Shown: positions 20,942-32,548 of the stretch, piece by piece | How positions within the stretch are numbered: the first letter of the stretch is position 1 | Layout: each line of letters begins with the position of its first letter | Source: Metarhizium brunneum | Lineage: Eukaryota > Ascomycota > Sordariomycetes > Hypocreales > Clavicipitaceae | Length of the DNA: 64,000 bases | Direction of reading: 5' to 3' | NCBI RefSeq assembly: GCF_013426205.1 | Contig: NC_089424.1 | Span: 2,852,001 to 2,916,000, forward strand | Notes under the pieces: model-generated | Databases searched by the model: none | Seen by the model: the letters and a program-made list of their open reading frames with translations, nothing else | What the model was told of the DNA's origin: nothing | Made by a program: the position numbers and the translations under genes

Positions 20942-22359
20942 TTCGACCGGCGAATGAAGCTCCTAATCGGGTATCTTTTAAAAGGCAACAGGTGAAACAA
21001 GATCAGCGACAGAGCGCAGACTTGTGGTAGTATATTCAAATCAACATAAGGGTAGAGCTGAGGCTCTCGCCATTTGTTGCGACAGTAGTGGGTGCGCTGG
21101 CGTTTGAACAGACGCTCATGAACTCGGCTTACACAACACAGGAGGCAGTTGATGGGCTCTCGGGTCCCATTTGTCGCAGTAACGAATTTCGATAGAGACA
21201 GAAGGGAGATGGGGGATATGTTGTAGCAAAACAAGAACCGGGAATAGGAAATTTGAGGCAGTGGAGTCTGAAAGAAAATGGCGGCAGGGTGCCGGGATAT
21301 AAATCACAAATCGATGTGATATCGGCCAACGGCCACTGCGACACACATGGATCAAGTGCAGAAAGAACTCCCTCGCATTCAAACGGTGGAGAATTTATGC
21401 AAGATGAATGCTCTGGCACATTTGGAGGAGTGAGCGACTGAGGCCATGGTATTGAGTAGAAGAGCTGTCGATGGCAACTAAAGCTGGTGAGTTGGGATAG
21501 GCGATGGGGATGGGCGGACTAATCCGTAGCTGCTGTGTAAAAAGGTCCGTGGCCACCCTCATTCGCAAGGGCCTGGCGGTAGATCATGGCACGAGATTGG
21601 CTGGTTCAAGATATGGGCAACGCCAATGGCGGCGGATGGTCACATAGAAGATGACAGGGACTGGATAGGTTGACGCGCGATGCGGTGGGAGTGAGACTGC
21701 GTGACATGCATCGTCACCCGACCGAGCTTGGGCCACGCAACATGGCAGGCGGGGAATGGGATCGAATGTTCCGGCGGAGAGCGTGTGGCTGGTACTCGGT
21801 AGGTTCTCAAGAATTCGTCAGCAGTCAAAAGGTATTGTGCTAATGATATGTACTCCGTACAGAGTAGGCTGGTGGAAGGTGATGGCGTACTTGCTATTGC
21901 CATCGAGTCGAGTTCAATCTTGCCCGTCGTCGGGAATAGCCCGCAGCCGCATTATGATGGTCAGCCAAAGATATCGGGGCCACCACCAATATGATAAAGT
22001 GCCATCCAACAGCCTACCGAGTCTGGCAGCAATTGGTCAAAGGAGGGCTGGATGTGGCCACTAGGGACATGAGGGACAGGAAGACTGAAGGGAAGCCGGT
22101 GATTGTTCGAGATGAGACGGACCAATTCGACGTTTTTGGGGTGGGGATGCGATGTGGGCGCCATGTTGGGGGCCGTTGGTAGCTGCTACTGGCCGGGTTC
22201 TGAACAATGATTCGGCAGATAGCGGCCGAGGACTAGACGCTACGGGGCAGCCACAGCGACCTTGCACGGGACGGGCGCTAATGGACAGCGTCTTATTCGC
22301 TATGGGCTTGACGGGTGGGGCGCAAATCGCCAGGGCCTCAGTATTTCGCAAGCACTTGA

Positions 22360-22398
22360 GGTCAATCGCGGTGGTCAATCGCGGTGGTCAATCGCGGT
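22360..22398 (+). repeat. 13-bp direct repeat, three copies
   Basis: The unit GGTCAATCGCGGT occurs three times in perfect head-to-tail order and is followed by GGT. It lies in intergenic DNA about 1.4 kb upstream of the ferric reductase start. Confidence 0.85.
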
Positions 22399-23028
22399 GG
22401 TACCAACTGGAGGCTGGGAGTGCAGTATTGCAGAATGCGGCACTGATGAGAGCACCTGTCGATGTGCAAGCCCAGGGGATTGACGGAGTACAGACATAGA
22501 ATCAATTGCACCATGAAGGGACCTGGACCAATATGCAGAGACCTCAATAGAGGCAGGCGCCAACACTCCAACCAGACGCTAAGGGAAGACTCAACGGCAC
22601 CAGACATGTCAGGGCCGAGCATTCAATGTTCCAGCGTCGGCGAGGAGAGCCCAGTGTGTCACATACATATGCAGTACTCCGTAGCATGTACGTTGCTTTT
22701 CGTGCTCATGATGCTTCTCAACTGTTCCATTCCCGCCACAAATGCAAACAAACCTGTTATTCCCAGCACCCCGTCCAATTGCTGGACCGCAAAAGCGACC
22801 TGCAGCCAACATGGCGTTGCACTGTGAAGTTTTCCCGCCTCCACACTTTCCTTCCCACCACCGGGCTCGGCCTCAACATCCGACGATATTTCTCGTGCAG
22901 ATCGCTTCCTTGTACGGGCAGTCCGTTACTCTGTACTGGCTGTTCGGTCCATTGAATCGAGGATGATGTGATATCTCGTGCTTGGTCAAGTAATGCAGCC
23001 ACTGGCATGGTTCGCCAGGACAAGTCCG

Positions 23029-23044
23029 TACTCCGTACTCCGTA
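23029..23044 (+). repeat. overlapping TACTCCGTA pair (7-bp period)
   Basis: Copies at 23029-23037 and 23036-23044 share two bases. CCGTA just upstream looks like part of a third, truncated unit. Confidence 0.8.
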
Positions 23045-23626
23045 TTGGCATTCAATGTTGGCAATTATGGGAAGCGCAAGCGCCTGTACTTCACACCATT
23101 TTCTTAACAACAGTATTGTACGTGGGGCGAATGAAGCTGCGGAAAGTCCCAATGAGTCCTCGTCTGCCCAAGTCTGTGAAGTTACCAGATCCCATGGTGT
23201 CCTTACAGCGAGCCGTCAAACTCCGAGAGAAGGTGCAATGTCGAAGACAGTGACGATGCTGAACTGCCTCTACTTCTACTCTAATTGCTGGAGCTGTCAA
23301 CTTCGATGTTGAAGCTTGCGAGCCCCACACGTCGAGACAGAGCTTGGGCGGGGCGGCCAAACCAATTGACCAATTGACCCCTCTGCAGCACTTTTGTCTA
23401 GCCTTGTGCCCGGCCCGGTCCATTGGTTGGTTGTTTGCTTCACAACCTTCACCCACGTTCCCCACGAGGCTGCAGCCGACTTTTCCTGCCATCCTCCAGC
23501 TTCGCAACGCAAGCTTGCACATTCAACAGCCTTTCCACGCTCACAAGGATCTAGGTCACATCTCATGCCGAGCCAAGACCTACTCTAGGATTTTCCCACC
23601 ATCATAGGGCGCTCGGATTTGTCGTC

Positions 23627-24646
23627 ATGGCGCCTGATGCGGGCCTTTCGCGTGCCACATTTGCAAAACTCTCGCCTCATCCATATCTTCTTGCCAACCT
23701 AGAGCCTTCTGATGACCATGTTGCACCGGCACGAAGCAATGGCCGCGCCCCAGAGGAGGTTCGCCCGACGACCGTCAATCTCTCCAGCCTGTCACACCCG
23801 CATGGCAGTTCTCTAGTTCGCATGGGAGACACAACTGTCATCTGCGGCGTTCGCGGCGAAACCATCTTGGCACAACACATCCCCAACTACCGTGCCTCCA
23901 ACCGAGAAACTGAGCTTCGAGATTATGACCTGCTTGTGCCAAACATTGAACTGGCCACGGGATCTTCCCCCCAGTTTCTACCAGGAGGGCCTCCTACGAC
24001 GCTGGCCCAGACTCTGAGCACCAGGATATATTCTCTTCTTCACGACTCAAAACTGCTCCAAGCAGAGGATCTGCGGATATGGCACACTTGGCCATCGGAA
24101 CGCATGGTTGCTGATGACGATGATGAGATGGACGAAGACGAAGAGGATGTCGATAAGCAGAGTGGAGAAGAGTACGTGGCCGCATACTGGGTGCTATACA
24201 TTGACATCTTCTTTATTTCCTTTGACGGAAATCCATTTGACGCGGCCTGGGCTGCGACGCTCGCTGCATTACGAGACACGAAACTGCCTCGAGGACGCTA
24301 CGACCCCGACCGTGACATGGTTCTTTGCACAAAAAAGGACCCGAAGCCCCTCACGATTACGGGAATGCCTGTTGCTTGCACGGCGGCGGTGTTTACAGGC
24401 AAGGAGACGGACAGGCCGACTGATGGAAGGTTCTGGCTATTGGTCGACCCTGACAGACTCGAGGAATCACTGTGCGATGAAAACATCACACTTGTAGTAG
24501 ATTGTCAAGAAGAAGCTATGAGGATATTGTCCATATCCAAGCATGGGGGCGTCGTACTATCACCAAAACTACTCCGATCAAAGAGTCTTATGAGCTGGGC
24601 AAACCAAAGGTGGAAGGGTGTTACAGCTGCGATAACCGGCAACTAG
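23627..24646 (+). CDS. RRP43: exosome core subunit Rrp43 (RNase PH-like)
   Basis: One exon encodes 339 residues. Rrp43 (EXOSC8) is one of six RNase PH-like subunits that form the non-catalytic ring of the RNA exosome, which processes rRNA and degrades RNA in nucleus and cytoplasm. Seen: EEVRPTTVNLSSLSHPHGSS followed by LVRMGDTTVICGVRGE, the typical N-terminal beta region of Rrp43; YDLLVPNIELATGSSPQF; and AAYWVLYIDIFFISFDGNPF, the conserved mid-domain helix. An acidic loop (DDDDEMDEDEEDVDKQ, about 162-177) is inserted before that helix. The start was chosen at the first ATG in good context (GTCATGG). Paralogues Rrp42 and Rrp45 fit less well by motif, but this was judged by eye. Confidence 0.88.
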   Translation: MAPDAGLSRATFAKLSPHPYLLANLEPSDDHVAPARSNGRAPEEVRPTTVNLSSLSHPHGSSLVRMGDTTVICGVRGETILAQHIPNYRASNRETELRDYDLLVPNIELATGSSPQFLPGGPPTTLAQTLSTRIYSLLHDSKLLQAEDLRIWHTWPSERMVADDDDEMDEDEEDVDKQSGEEYVAAYWVLYIDIFFISFDGNPFDAAWAATLAALRDTKLPRGRYDPDRDMVLCTKKDPKPLTITGMPVACTAAVFTGKETDRPTDGRFWLLVDPDRLEESLCDENITLVVDCQEEAMRILSISKHGGVVLSPKLLRSKSLMSWANQRWKGVTAAITGN

Positions 24647-25127
24647 ATAAGAAGTCAAATCAGAACATGGATGATACCCATATCTCCCAGTCCGATTCGA
24701 GTGAATTAAAACGCGCAAACGTAGATATAGCTAAACAGCCATGGTGGCTGTCAGCTGATGAGGCATGTGTCAACCATTCGAACCACCCTTTCAGGCGTTA
24801 TTCTAGGGCAGTAGATACCGGCCGACAAATTAATCTGCCGCTCTTGTAAAATTGCATGAATTTTTGACGCGCAATGCGACATACACAGCGGTACACAATG
24901 CATTGGTCGTTAAGAAGAGCGGGTGAATGAAGAAGGGAAAAAAAACTTCGGAGTGGGAATTGATGGCCCGCAGGCAAGTACTCGCCTACCACACAAAGCC
25001 ACTAAGCCAAACGCGACCAACCCCCACCACTCACGAGCCCGGCATGCAAAAACCCTCCATCCGATCTGCAAAACAAAATGCTTCAACTTTCTTCTCCATC
25101 ACCCGCCTCCCTCCCATCCTCCACACC
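24647..25127. other. intergenic gap between Rrp43 and Mrs6 genes
   Basis: Both neighbours run left to right, so this holds the first gene's 3' flank and the second gene's promoter. No other feature was seen. A CT-rich stretch lies just before the Mrs6 ATG. Confidence 0.55.
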
Positions 25128-26892
25128 ATGGAATCCCTCTCAGACACACAGTGGGATGTAGTGATCAGCGGCACAGGGCTACAGCAGTCCCTTCTGGCCC
25201 TGTAAGCTTCTTGGATTCCATTGGCTATACTCTTTCCTCCCCAAATCAGTCTAATTGACTTTAGGCCTTATTGCTGACCATCTGCAAAAGAGCTCTTTCG
25301 CGGTCGGGGAAGAATGTCCTCCACGTCGACCCTAACGAGTACTATGGCGGTGCCGAGGCTGCGTTGAGTCTTCAGGAGGCGGATGACTGGGCTGCGAGGC
25401 ACAGCGGTCCGGATGCCACTCCGTTTGCTGGAGCGCAGATTACCAAGGAGAGTGAAGGTCTTGCAGCTTCACGATCGTATAATATTCCTTTAGCTCCGCA
25501 GCTGATCCTCGCACAATCTGAGTTGGTTAACCAGTTGGTTTCGTCGAAGGCCTTTCGGCAGATCGAGTTCCTGGCCGTCGGGTCGTTCTTCATCTATCAG
25601 GCCGCTGGGGCATCCTCAGAGCCAACACTCAGTCGGATACCGTCCACGAGAGAAGATGTCTTCTCCAATACCACTATTCCAGCTCGTGCGAAGCGCTCGT
25701 TGATGAAGTTTCTCAAGTTTGTTCTTGATTATGACACCGAGTCGCAGGCTGAGTTGTGGAAACCGAGCGAATCAGAACCACTTGCCGAGTTCCTGGAAAG
25801 GGAATTCAAATTGGATGGTGACTTGCAGTCATATGTCGTCACCCTAACTCTCTCCGCAGATGGCAAAATCTCGGTAGGCGATGGGTTGGCCGCTATTCAT
25901 CGTCATCTTACCTCTATGGGCATGTTCGGAGCTGGCTTCGCGGCCGTGTATCCCAAATGGGGGGGCCTGTCAGAAGTGGCTCAGGTAGGTTGTCGTGCCG
26001 GTGCTGTTGGCGGCGCTGTTTACATGTTGGGGACTGGCATCTCCGAGGTGCAGCGCATGGATTCTGACGGCGAGACAAACGTCCAAGTTTCTCTCGCCAA
26101 CGGCGTGGTCGTAAAGTCAAAAACTTTAGTCCAAAGCACCAAAGAGACTTCAACCGATAGTGTCCTTCTCAGCAGACTCATCGCTGTTGTCAACTCCCCC
26201 GTGCCCAGCGTGTTGCAAGTCGTTGTTGAGGGTGCCCCAACACCATGCGCAGCAGTAGTAGCATTCCCTGTCGGTTCCATTTCAACTGATGATGGCACTG
26301 CCTCTGGGTTTCCCATTTATGCCTTGGTTCATTCCAGTGATACTGGTGAATGTCCAGCCGGACAATGTGAGTACTTCCCCTCTCTTGATTTTTCATGCCT
26401 ATGTTCGTGTTCGGATGAGCCAAATAAAACGAATACTTATCTACATTGTCTGAATTACAATGACGATTCTTATCTCTGACAACCTGATTGCACAATCTCA
26501 TTGCTCATTATTCTTGGGGAGTCTCTTCGAAAGCAGCTCGCTAACGAGATAAAATACCAGGCATCGTGTATCTGAGCACAGTCTCTAGCTCCACTTCCAA
26601 GAGTCTTCTGAGTAATGCACTCTCATCTTTCCTGAACGCAATCCCAACATCTGAGCCGCCTGAATGCCTCTGGCGGATGCATTATGAACAAGTAACTGGT
26701 ACAGGCTCCTTTGCCTCGGAAGACAATATTGGAACCTTTGACTGGATAACGTCCGATTTGGCTCTCAACGACTCTATCCTACAGTATGTGAAAAAGGCAT
26801 GGCAATTTGTTGGTGGGGCTGATGAAGAAAATTACATGCAATTTGAGGATAGGGAAGGCGTTAATGATGACGATGATGCATTTGTTAACTAA
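25128..26892 (+). CDS. MRS6: Rab escort protein (REP, Mrs6)
   Basis: Exons 25128-25201, 25291-26366 and 26561-26892 encode 493 residues. REP presents new Rab GTPases to geranylgeranyl transferase II and delivers prenylated Rabs to membranes. Splicing joins MESLSDTQWDVVISGTGLQQ, LLAL and ALSRSGKNVLHVDPNEYYGG, the conserved GDI/REP nucleotide-like fold. The acceptor at 25289-25290 (AAAAG) was preferred over TTTAG at 25263-25264 because only it restores both this motif and the reading phase; a CTGAC branch lies between. Further motifs: LTLSADGKISVGDGLAAIHR, YPKWGGLSEVAQVGCRAGA and, after intron 2 (26367-26560, branch CTAAC), CIVYLSTVSSS. The acidic end (NDDDDAFVN) fits REP rather than Rab GDI. 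Confidence 0.93.
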
Positions 26893-27457
26893 GATAGCTT
26901 ACCACCCATGAGTTTATGTGACCAAATGAATAATTATGCCACCAGCAGCCCTCCCCCCACCCGCATGTGATGCCATTCCCAGTAATAGAAAAATTCAACT
27001 TGAGCGCCGACTGTGCCCTGATATATCGCACTATCCCATCCCATCCCATCCCGCAGATATAGAGTTGGGTAGAGAATGCTCAAAAATGGAAAATCAAACC
27101 CCTCATTTTGTCATTCGCATGATGAAATCCCCACCATGATTTGAAAATATTCGCCAATATTGTCCCAGTCCCAGAATCAGGTCAACTTGACCACCCGCCA
27201 ACTCTGGTGATGATTGACTACATCTCCCATGTAAAAATCAAACTCGAGAGTTAAAGAATAGCGATAATAAAAAGGATCAATCGAATAGAACGGAAGATAA
27301 GAACGAGAACAGATAAAAAGCATATCATGAAAATGAAAAAGTAAAAACTTAACGCAAAATCTCGTAGTCTCCGAGAACGTCGGGAATCAGTTGCCGTTTA
27401 GATGGACGCGTTGCAGCTCCAATGCGAGTCCTGCAGGCGGCATTCCCAAAACCAGAA
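26893..27457. other. convergent intergenic region Mrs6/Rec8
   Basis: It lies between two converging 3' ends. AT-rich stretches near 27230-27345 could carry poly(A) signals for both. A short TCCCA repeat is at about 27033-27052. No gene was seen. Confidence 0.55.
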
Positions 27458-29700
27458 TCATTCAAGGATGGCGGTAGCCGCGTCCAGAACGTGGCCTGCA
27501 AGCCCGACGCGGAGAGCGCCAAAGGGCTGCTTGTCCTGGATGCCGTCCTGCTCAACAGAAATGACGCCCTTGGTCGCGAGGGAAAGCACGTGAAGGAAAG
27601 CCTGTGCAGCAATGGCCTTGGTGTGGACATTCGGACTGGCAAGACTGTCGAAATCAATCCAGTATTTCTGCTGGGCGCCGCGGGCTCCGAGGGCCTCGTC
27701 CGCCACGACCTGGTTCGCAACGTACGTCAGGAAGCGTTGGCTGGAGGTGTCTAGCCCCTGGGTAGATGGAAGGGTGTCGTCCGCGGCACCGAGGTTGAGC
27801 GTCAGGAGGCCCTGGTCAAAGTCCATCGAGGACAGCTGGGAGTCGAAGCCGACAACTCCAAGAGAGCCCTCGATGGGGTCGCTCTGTCTTTCGACGGAGC
27901 CGATGAGGCTTCCTCTTGCTCGGCCGTGGAGGGGGCTGGGCGCCGCGACGGACTTCTGAGCACTTCCCGGGGCGCGCGGGGCCGATCCAGGTGCCGCGGA
28001 TCCCTGGCGGCTCCAGGGCATCAGAGAGGAAGAGTGCTTGTCCTCGAGTGCTGCTCCGGCTTCTAGGCCTAGTTCTGGGGCCGAGTCGTGGCCGAGGTCG
28101 AGGCCATCCGCGGGCGCGGCGGCTTCTCCTCGCGCGAACTCATCTTCGTCTATACGCTGTCGTACGTTTCTGATGTTGTCGTTGCCGTGCCCAAATGCTT
28201 CAGGTGACTTGCGGCGTCTGCCCTTCTTCGGATTGATATCCTCAATGTCGTCTACGTTAAGCCCCAGGACATGAGCCTTTAGAGCTGTGCCAGCGAATTC
28301 ATGTGCCAATGGGTGGTTGACACCGAAGTCTCTCTGGAAATTGCCAACTTGTGCTATCCCCTTCAAGTAGAGAAACGCGAGTGCGTTTTGTTTGGCTTTT
28401 GCTTGCGTTGTGGCCTTGATTTTGTTGCGGACAGCGAGCATGTTTGTCGCATAGTCCTCGGTCCAACCACGAAACTCGTCTCGTGGGACTCGGAGTTCTT
28501 GGTCAAGCATTTCTGGAAACCTCCGGCGATGGGAAGCTCTGTATGGAGCTGCGGCTTTCCCCGTCTCTGTGGTCTCCGTGGTCAGTGTTAGTGCGTCGGT
28601 GTTGCGTTCCTCGACGGCCGGGGGTACTGCGAACGGTTCTGCATCTGGCAGTGCGGCTTCACCGAGATCAGGAATGGGCTCTTCCGCCACGTCCTGATTA
28701 TCTTGATGCATTATATCCTCAAGTCTCGGCGTCGTAATACCGGCCGCGAGGAGAGGGTCGGGACTCGTGCCACGCAAGGGTGGCAGTTCAGGCTCATCGT
28801 CAAGTATGCCGATCAAGTTGCCGTCAGCATCAAAATCAAGGCCGACGCCGCAAATTGGATCGAATTCATTGTCTGCAAATGAGGCTAGTTCGGGCATGTT
28901 GTCTGGTTCCTGGATGCCCTTATTAAAGGGCGAACTGTAGCGGCCAAGGTCACCAGGAAGTTGGTAGCTTCCGACAGAGTGTGATGAAAGAGGAATATCC
29001 AAGCCGATGAAGCTTGAGCGACGACTGGTGGCTGCACTCGCTAGGCTAACGTTGTCAAGTGGTGACATCTGCGAGTATTTGGCGGCCGATTCCTGAGTTG
29101 CCGTAAAGCTGAAGAGGGTCTCGGTGTTGAGCAACTTTTCCAACCCTGGAAGCATCGCCATAGGGTCGAAGCTGGGGTCATCTTGGAGCGTGATGTGTTG
29201 TCGCCTTTTACTGATTAGATTGACTGTACTCTCTTTCTGGGACATGAGGGATACCAATGGCGCTTACTTGGCCTTTCCTGCATTCTCATCCGTCGCGCTT
29301 GTATTCATGGAGCGAAAGAAGGTCATCATATCCGATTGAGTCTTCCCGGCATCCGAAAGAACGTAGTTGCACTGGTGAGAAAACACCCGTGAGACTCCAT
29401 ATAGCAGGTTCCCCTGAAGTCGTAAAGCAAGAGGGGCCCCAGGATCAAGAATCTTCTCGCATGCCCTGGGGATGTCAACATCTTGAAGGGTCTTGCGACT
29501 TAACTTCCGCTGGCCAGTTTTGCCAACGGTTGCGACAAGCCTAGGACATCTTAGCAATGCTCTGGGGATAATCATGGCTATGCTAAATGGTACCATATTG
29601 TTGCAACACCATATTGGTTGTTACTTAAGACTAGCGACGAGTTAGTAACTAGACATCCAGTGACATACTTGTAAAACGTACTCTCATGACTGAAAAACAT
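27458..29700 (-). CDS. REC8: meiotic cohesin kleisin Rec8
   Basis: Minus-strand exons 29700-29682 (19 nt), 29630-29594 (37 nt), 29540-29268 and 29204-27458 encode 691 residues. Introns are 51, 53, 63 and phase-consistent. Splicing the two tiny exons builds MFFSHEILSNNQYGVATIW then LVATVGKTGQRKLSRK, the N-terminal kleisin domain of Rec8, which binds the SMC3 head. Also seen: QGNLLYGVSRVFSHQCNYVL, an acidic, poorly conserved middle that should hold the separase and kinase sites, and a C-terminal winged-helix region (AAQAFLHVLSLATKGVISVE to PFGALRVGL) that binds SMC1. By family it holds sister chromatids together in meiosis. Rad21/Scc1 is less likely given the VATIWLVAT motif. The frame ends shortly after the winged helix at 27458; a further C-terminal exon was considered and not supported. 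Confidence 0.92.
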
Positions 29701-30826
29701 GGTCGTCGCTGGACATCACCTTGAGGTATCAGAAGATTCAGGTCAGCCGAGATGGTTGTACCGTATATCTATTCAAGGTAAAGGCTGAATGTTGTGGGAT
29801 GTTGGAACGATAAATCCACAGCTTTGATCTGCACCAATACTAGGAACTACTAGATGAAGTGATATTTCTGGTTGGGCTGTTGGAAGAAATGGTGGAAATT
29901 AAAAAAGTTCTCTGTCTTTGGGGATGGATTAAATGACGCGGTCAGACGCGCCACGGTAGTAGCTGTCTATTGTGACTTTAATATCAGCTGGCAGATTCTT
30001 ATTGGCAGCTGTCGAGGTAGACGTTTACAGCCGGCAGCTATAATAGAGAATATGTCGATCCTAGATTCACAAACGATGCTTATTGGTCATTGTCATTATT
30101 GCGTTGAATAACTGTGCAACACAATACTATTTTGCATCAATTGATACAATGTATTACCTGCCCTTGAAACTCAAGTCAGAGTTCCCTGGTCGACTACGCA
30201 AGTGCATGTGTAGAACCCTAACCCTAGACATGGTTGGAAACGGTCAATGGTATAGCTGTCTCCAGAATTAGCATCAGCATCATGATTGCGTATTGGAGTT
30301 GAGAAATTTTCGAAATACCTGGTTATAAATTCATTTTCAAATCCGGCAGATTTCTTCACTGCGACGATTCGACATGCCGCTTAGACACGGTCTGCGATGC
30401 TGACCACAGTCGAGCCCAAACACCAACCACGGCAAATGTAGCCACCATGCCATCGATCCGGATACAATCCACAATGCCACAGGCTCCCGTCCCACGGTCA
30501 CGCAAAACACTGCCCTGCGTGTAGCAAGGCAAGAGAACCAAGCCCTTCAATTGACAAGCGTCCCTCCATAAAAATGCTGCTGGTGATCCACAACATGACT
30601 CATCAGAACAACCGGTGTACGGAGTACGGGTAGTCGCAAATGTCGGGCACCGATGTGGACTGCACTGCATGTCTTGCGAGGTGTACATACCTGCGCCATG
30701 AGCACGTTTCTGCCCACCCTTTCCTCTTCTTCAACTTCGTTTCTTCATGTATGTTAGTCGAGTGCGGTCGATTGCATTAGATGCTTGCCGTATTCTCCTA
30801 TTTTGGCCACCAGCACCTTTGAAACA
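29701..30826. other. divergent intergenic region Rec8/aminotransferase
   Basis: The promoters of both neighbours lie here. It includes two telomere-like CCCTAA units near 30216-30228 and one TACGGAGTA at 30618-30626. Much of it is AT-rich. No gene is supported. Confidence 0.5.
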
Positions 30827-32363
30827 ATGGAGTCCTATCTTTCCAAACGTTCGGCCGCTTCTCTCGAGAAGCAAAGCTTACCCTGGAGATTTGCACCCTC
30901 ACAGACGTATGATGCTGAGAAGAACCCGGACGGCCTGATTTCATTCGGAACCGCTGAGAATGTAACAATTCCTTATCAAATAGAATTGCTCTCCCGACGT
31001 GAAAATACTAAAATGCTTTATAGAAACTAATCACCAGCAACGTGGAAAGCTTCGTGAATAGTGCCGTATGATTTCATCTTGCATTTTGCGCCCCTATTCG
31101 CCTAGACTCACCACCACTGCATGTAGGTGAAATTCGAATCGCAGCAATTCACATATGGCTTCAGTCTTGCGGGCGGAGCCCGCTTTCCAACAGCACTAGC
31201 AGTCCATCTCAATGAGTACTTGAGGCCGTACACACCCATCACGGCCGATCACATCAAGGTCACCGGCTCTGCCACCCCGATGCACGAAATCCTCGCCTGG
31301 GGGCTGGCCGACCCAGGAGACGGAATCATGACAAGCCGTCCAGTGTACGGACGATTCGAGCTAGACTTTGGCAACAGAGCCGACGTCAGTGTCGTTTACG
31401 CCGACACTGACGCAGAAAATGCCTTTGACGAGGACGTTGTCGACAAGTTTGAAGACGCCCTGGTCAAGTCCGAGGCCGCGGGTGTAAAGATCAGAGCCGT
31501 CCTCATCGTGAATCCGCATAACCCTCTAGGTACGCTGCCTTTCAACCCATCATCTCACCGACATCATCTGACTTGTCATCTCGTGGGCCCCTTCGAAAAG
31601 GGAAATGTTATCCCCGAAACACCCTCGTCGCTCTCATGAAATTCTGCCAACGCCACAACATCCACCTCATAAGTGACGAGATCTACGCCTGCTCAACCTT
31701 CGACTCGGGCGAGCCCTCCGCCACCGAATTCACATCCATCCTTGCCATCGACCCCGAGGGCCTCATCGACACCGAACGCCTCCACGTAACCTACGGCTTC
31801 AGCAAGGACTTTGGCTCCGCAGGCCTCCGCATCGGCGCCATCATCACTCGTAGCAAGGCCGTCGAAGCAGCCATCCGGGGAGTCATCCGCTTCCACAACC
31901 CGGCCGGCCCCAGTCTTGCCATTGGCGCCGCCATGCTGGAGGATCGGAAGTGGTGCCGCGAGTTTGTGGAACTCAACCGGGTCAAGTTAAAGGAGGCGTA
32001 TGGCGTTGCCACGTCGGGGTTGAAGGACATCGGCGTGCAGTATCTGGCGGGGAGCAACGCCGGCTTCTTCTTGTGGATTGACTTGTCGCCGTATCTGCCG
32101 ACCGACTTGGACGGCGAGCCGAATGCCGAGTTTGCCCTGGCCAAGAAGCTGATGGCAAATGGAGTGTTTTTGCATCCAAGGGAGGAACATTCACTCAAGC
32201 CGGGCTGGTTTCGGATGGTTTATACACAGGATCCCGATATTGTAAAGGAAGGCATCAAGAGGTATTTACGCCCTTTCGCTCTGTTCTGCTGGGCAGACTG
32301 GGGTGCCCGTTTGGATAGGGATTGCTGACCGAGCCTAGGATTAAAACGACCATTTCCCAATGA
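30827..32363 (+). CDS. ACC-synthase-like class I/II aminotransferase (PLP enzyme)
   Basis: Exons 30827-30961, 31024-31065, 31127-31529, 31601-32261 and 32339-32363 give 421 residues (introns 62, 61, 71, 77 nt). It belongs to the PLP fold-type I aminotransferases, nearest by eye to fungal 1-aminocyclopropane-1-carboxylate-synthase-like proteins. Seen: GLISFGTAEN followed after the intron by KLITSNVESFVNS, FTYGFSLAGG, NPHNPLG split by intron 3, ISDEIYACSTF with the PLP-contacting Asp and Tyr, YGFSKDFGSAGLRIG with the Schiff-base Lys, and GWFRMVY with the substrate-binding Arg. The last intron has a strong CTGAC branch and joins GIKR to a short tail ending ISQ; without it the frame stops at 32328. 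True ACC synthase activity cannot be told from a general aminotransferase or a C-S lyase. Confidence 0.88.
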
Positions 32364-32548
32364 GAAATGTTGACGTGAAAGAAGGCCTGCTTACACAGCA
32401 TGACTGGAGGTGGGCGTCATCGTGATTCATGTTATAGACTGCAATGGGAGAACAACCATCTAGAAGCAACACATAAAGACTCCAAAAGGTTCCATCTAAT
32501 TATAATCATTACCCCAACACAGCCCAGTCATTTGACCTGCCAGGATAA

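Larger units (their letters stand above)
20942..23626. other. 2.7-kb intergenic region, no gene supported
   Basis: It separates two divergent starts (ferric reductase on minus, exosome subunit on plus). Many short frames exist on both strands, none protein-like. It holds TACTCCGTA copies at 21851-21859, 22675-22683 and 23029-23044 and a 13-bp triple repeat at 22360-22398. Confidence 0.5.

Noticed and set aside
25261..25290. Acceptor TTTAG at 25263-25264 for intron 1 of Mrs6
   Set aside because: It puts the conserved ALSRSGKNVLHVD out of frame. The next AG at 25289-25290 restores both frame and motif and has a CTGAC branch upstream.
27349..27720. A possible extra C-terminal exon for Rec8 ending in GDYEILR
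   Set aside because: No donor-acceptor pair keeps the phase, and the main frame already reaches the natural winged-helix end (PFGALRVGL) before its stop at 27458.
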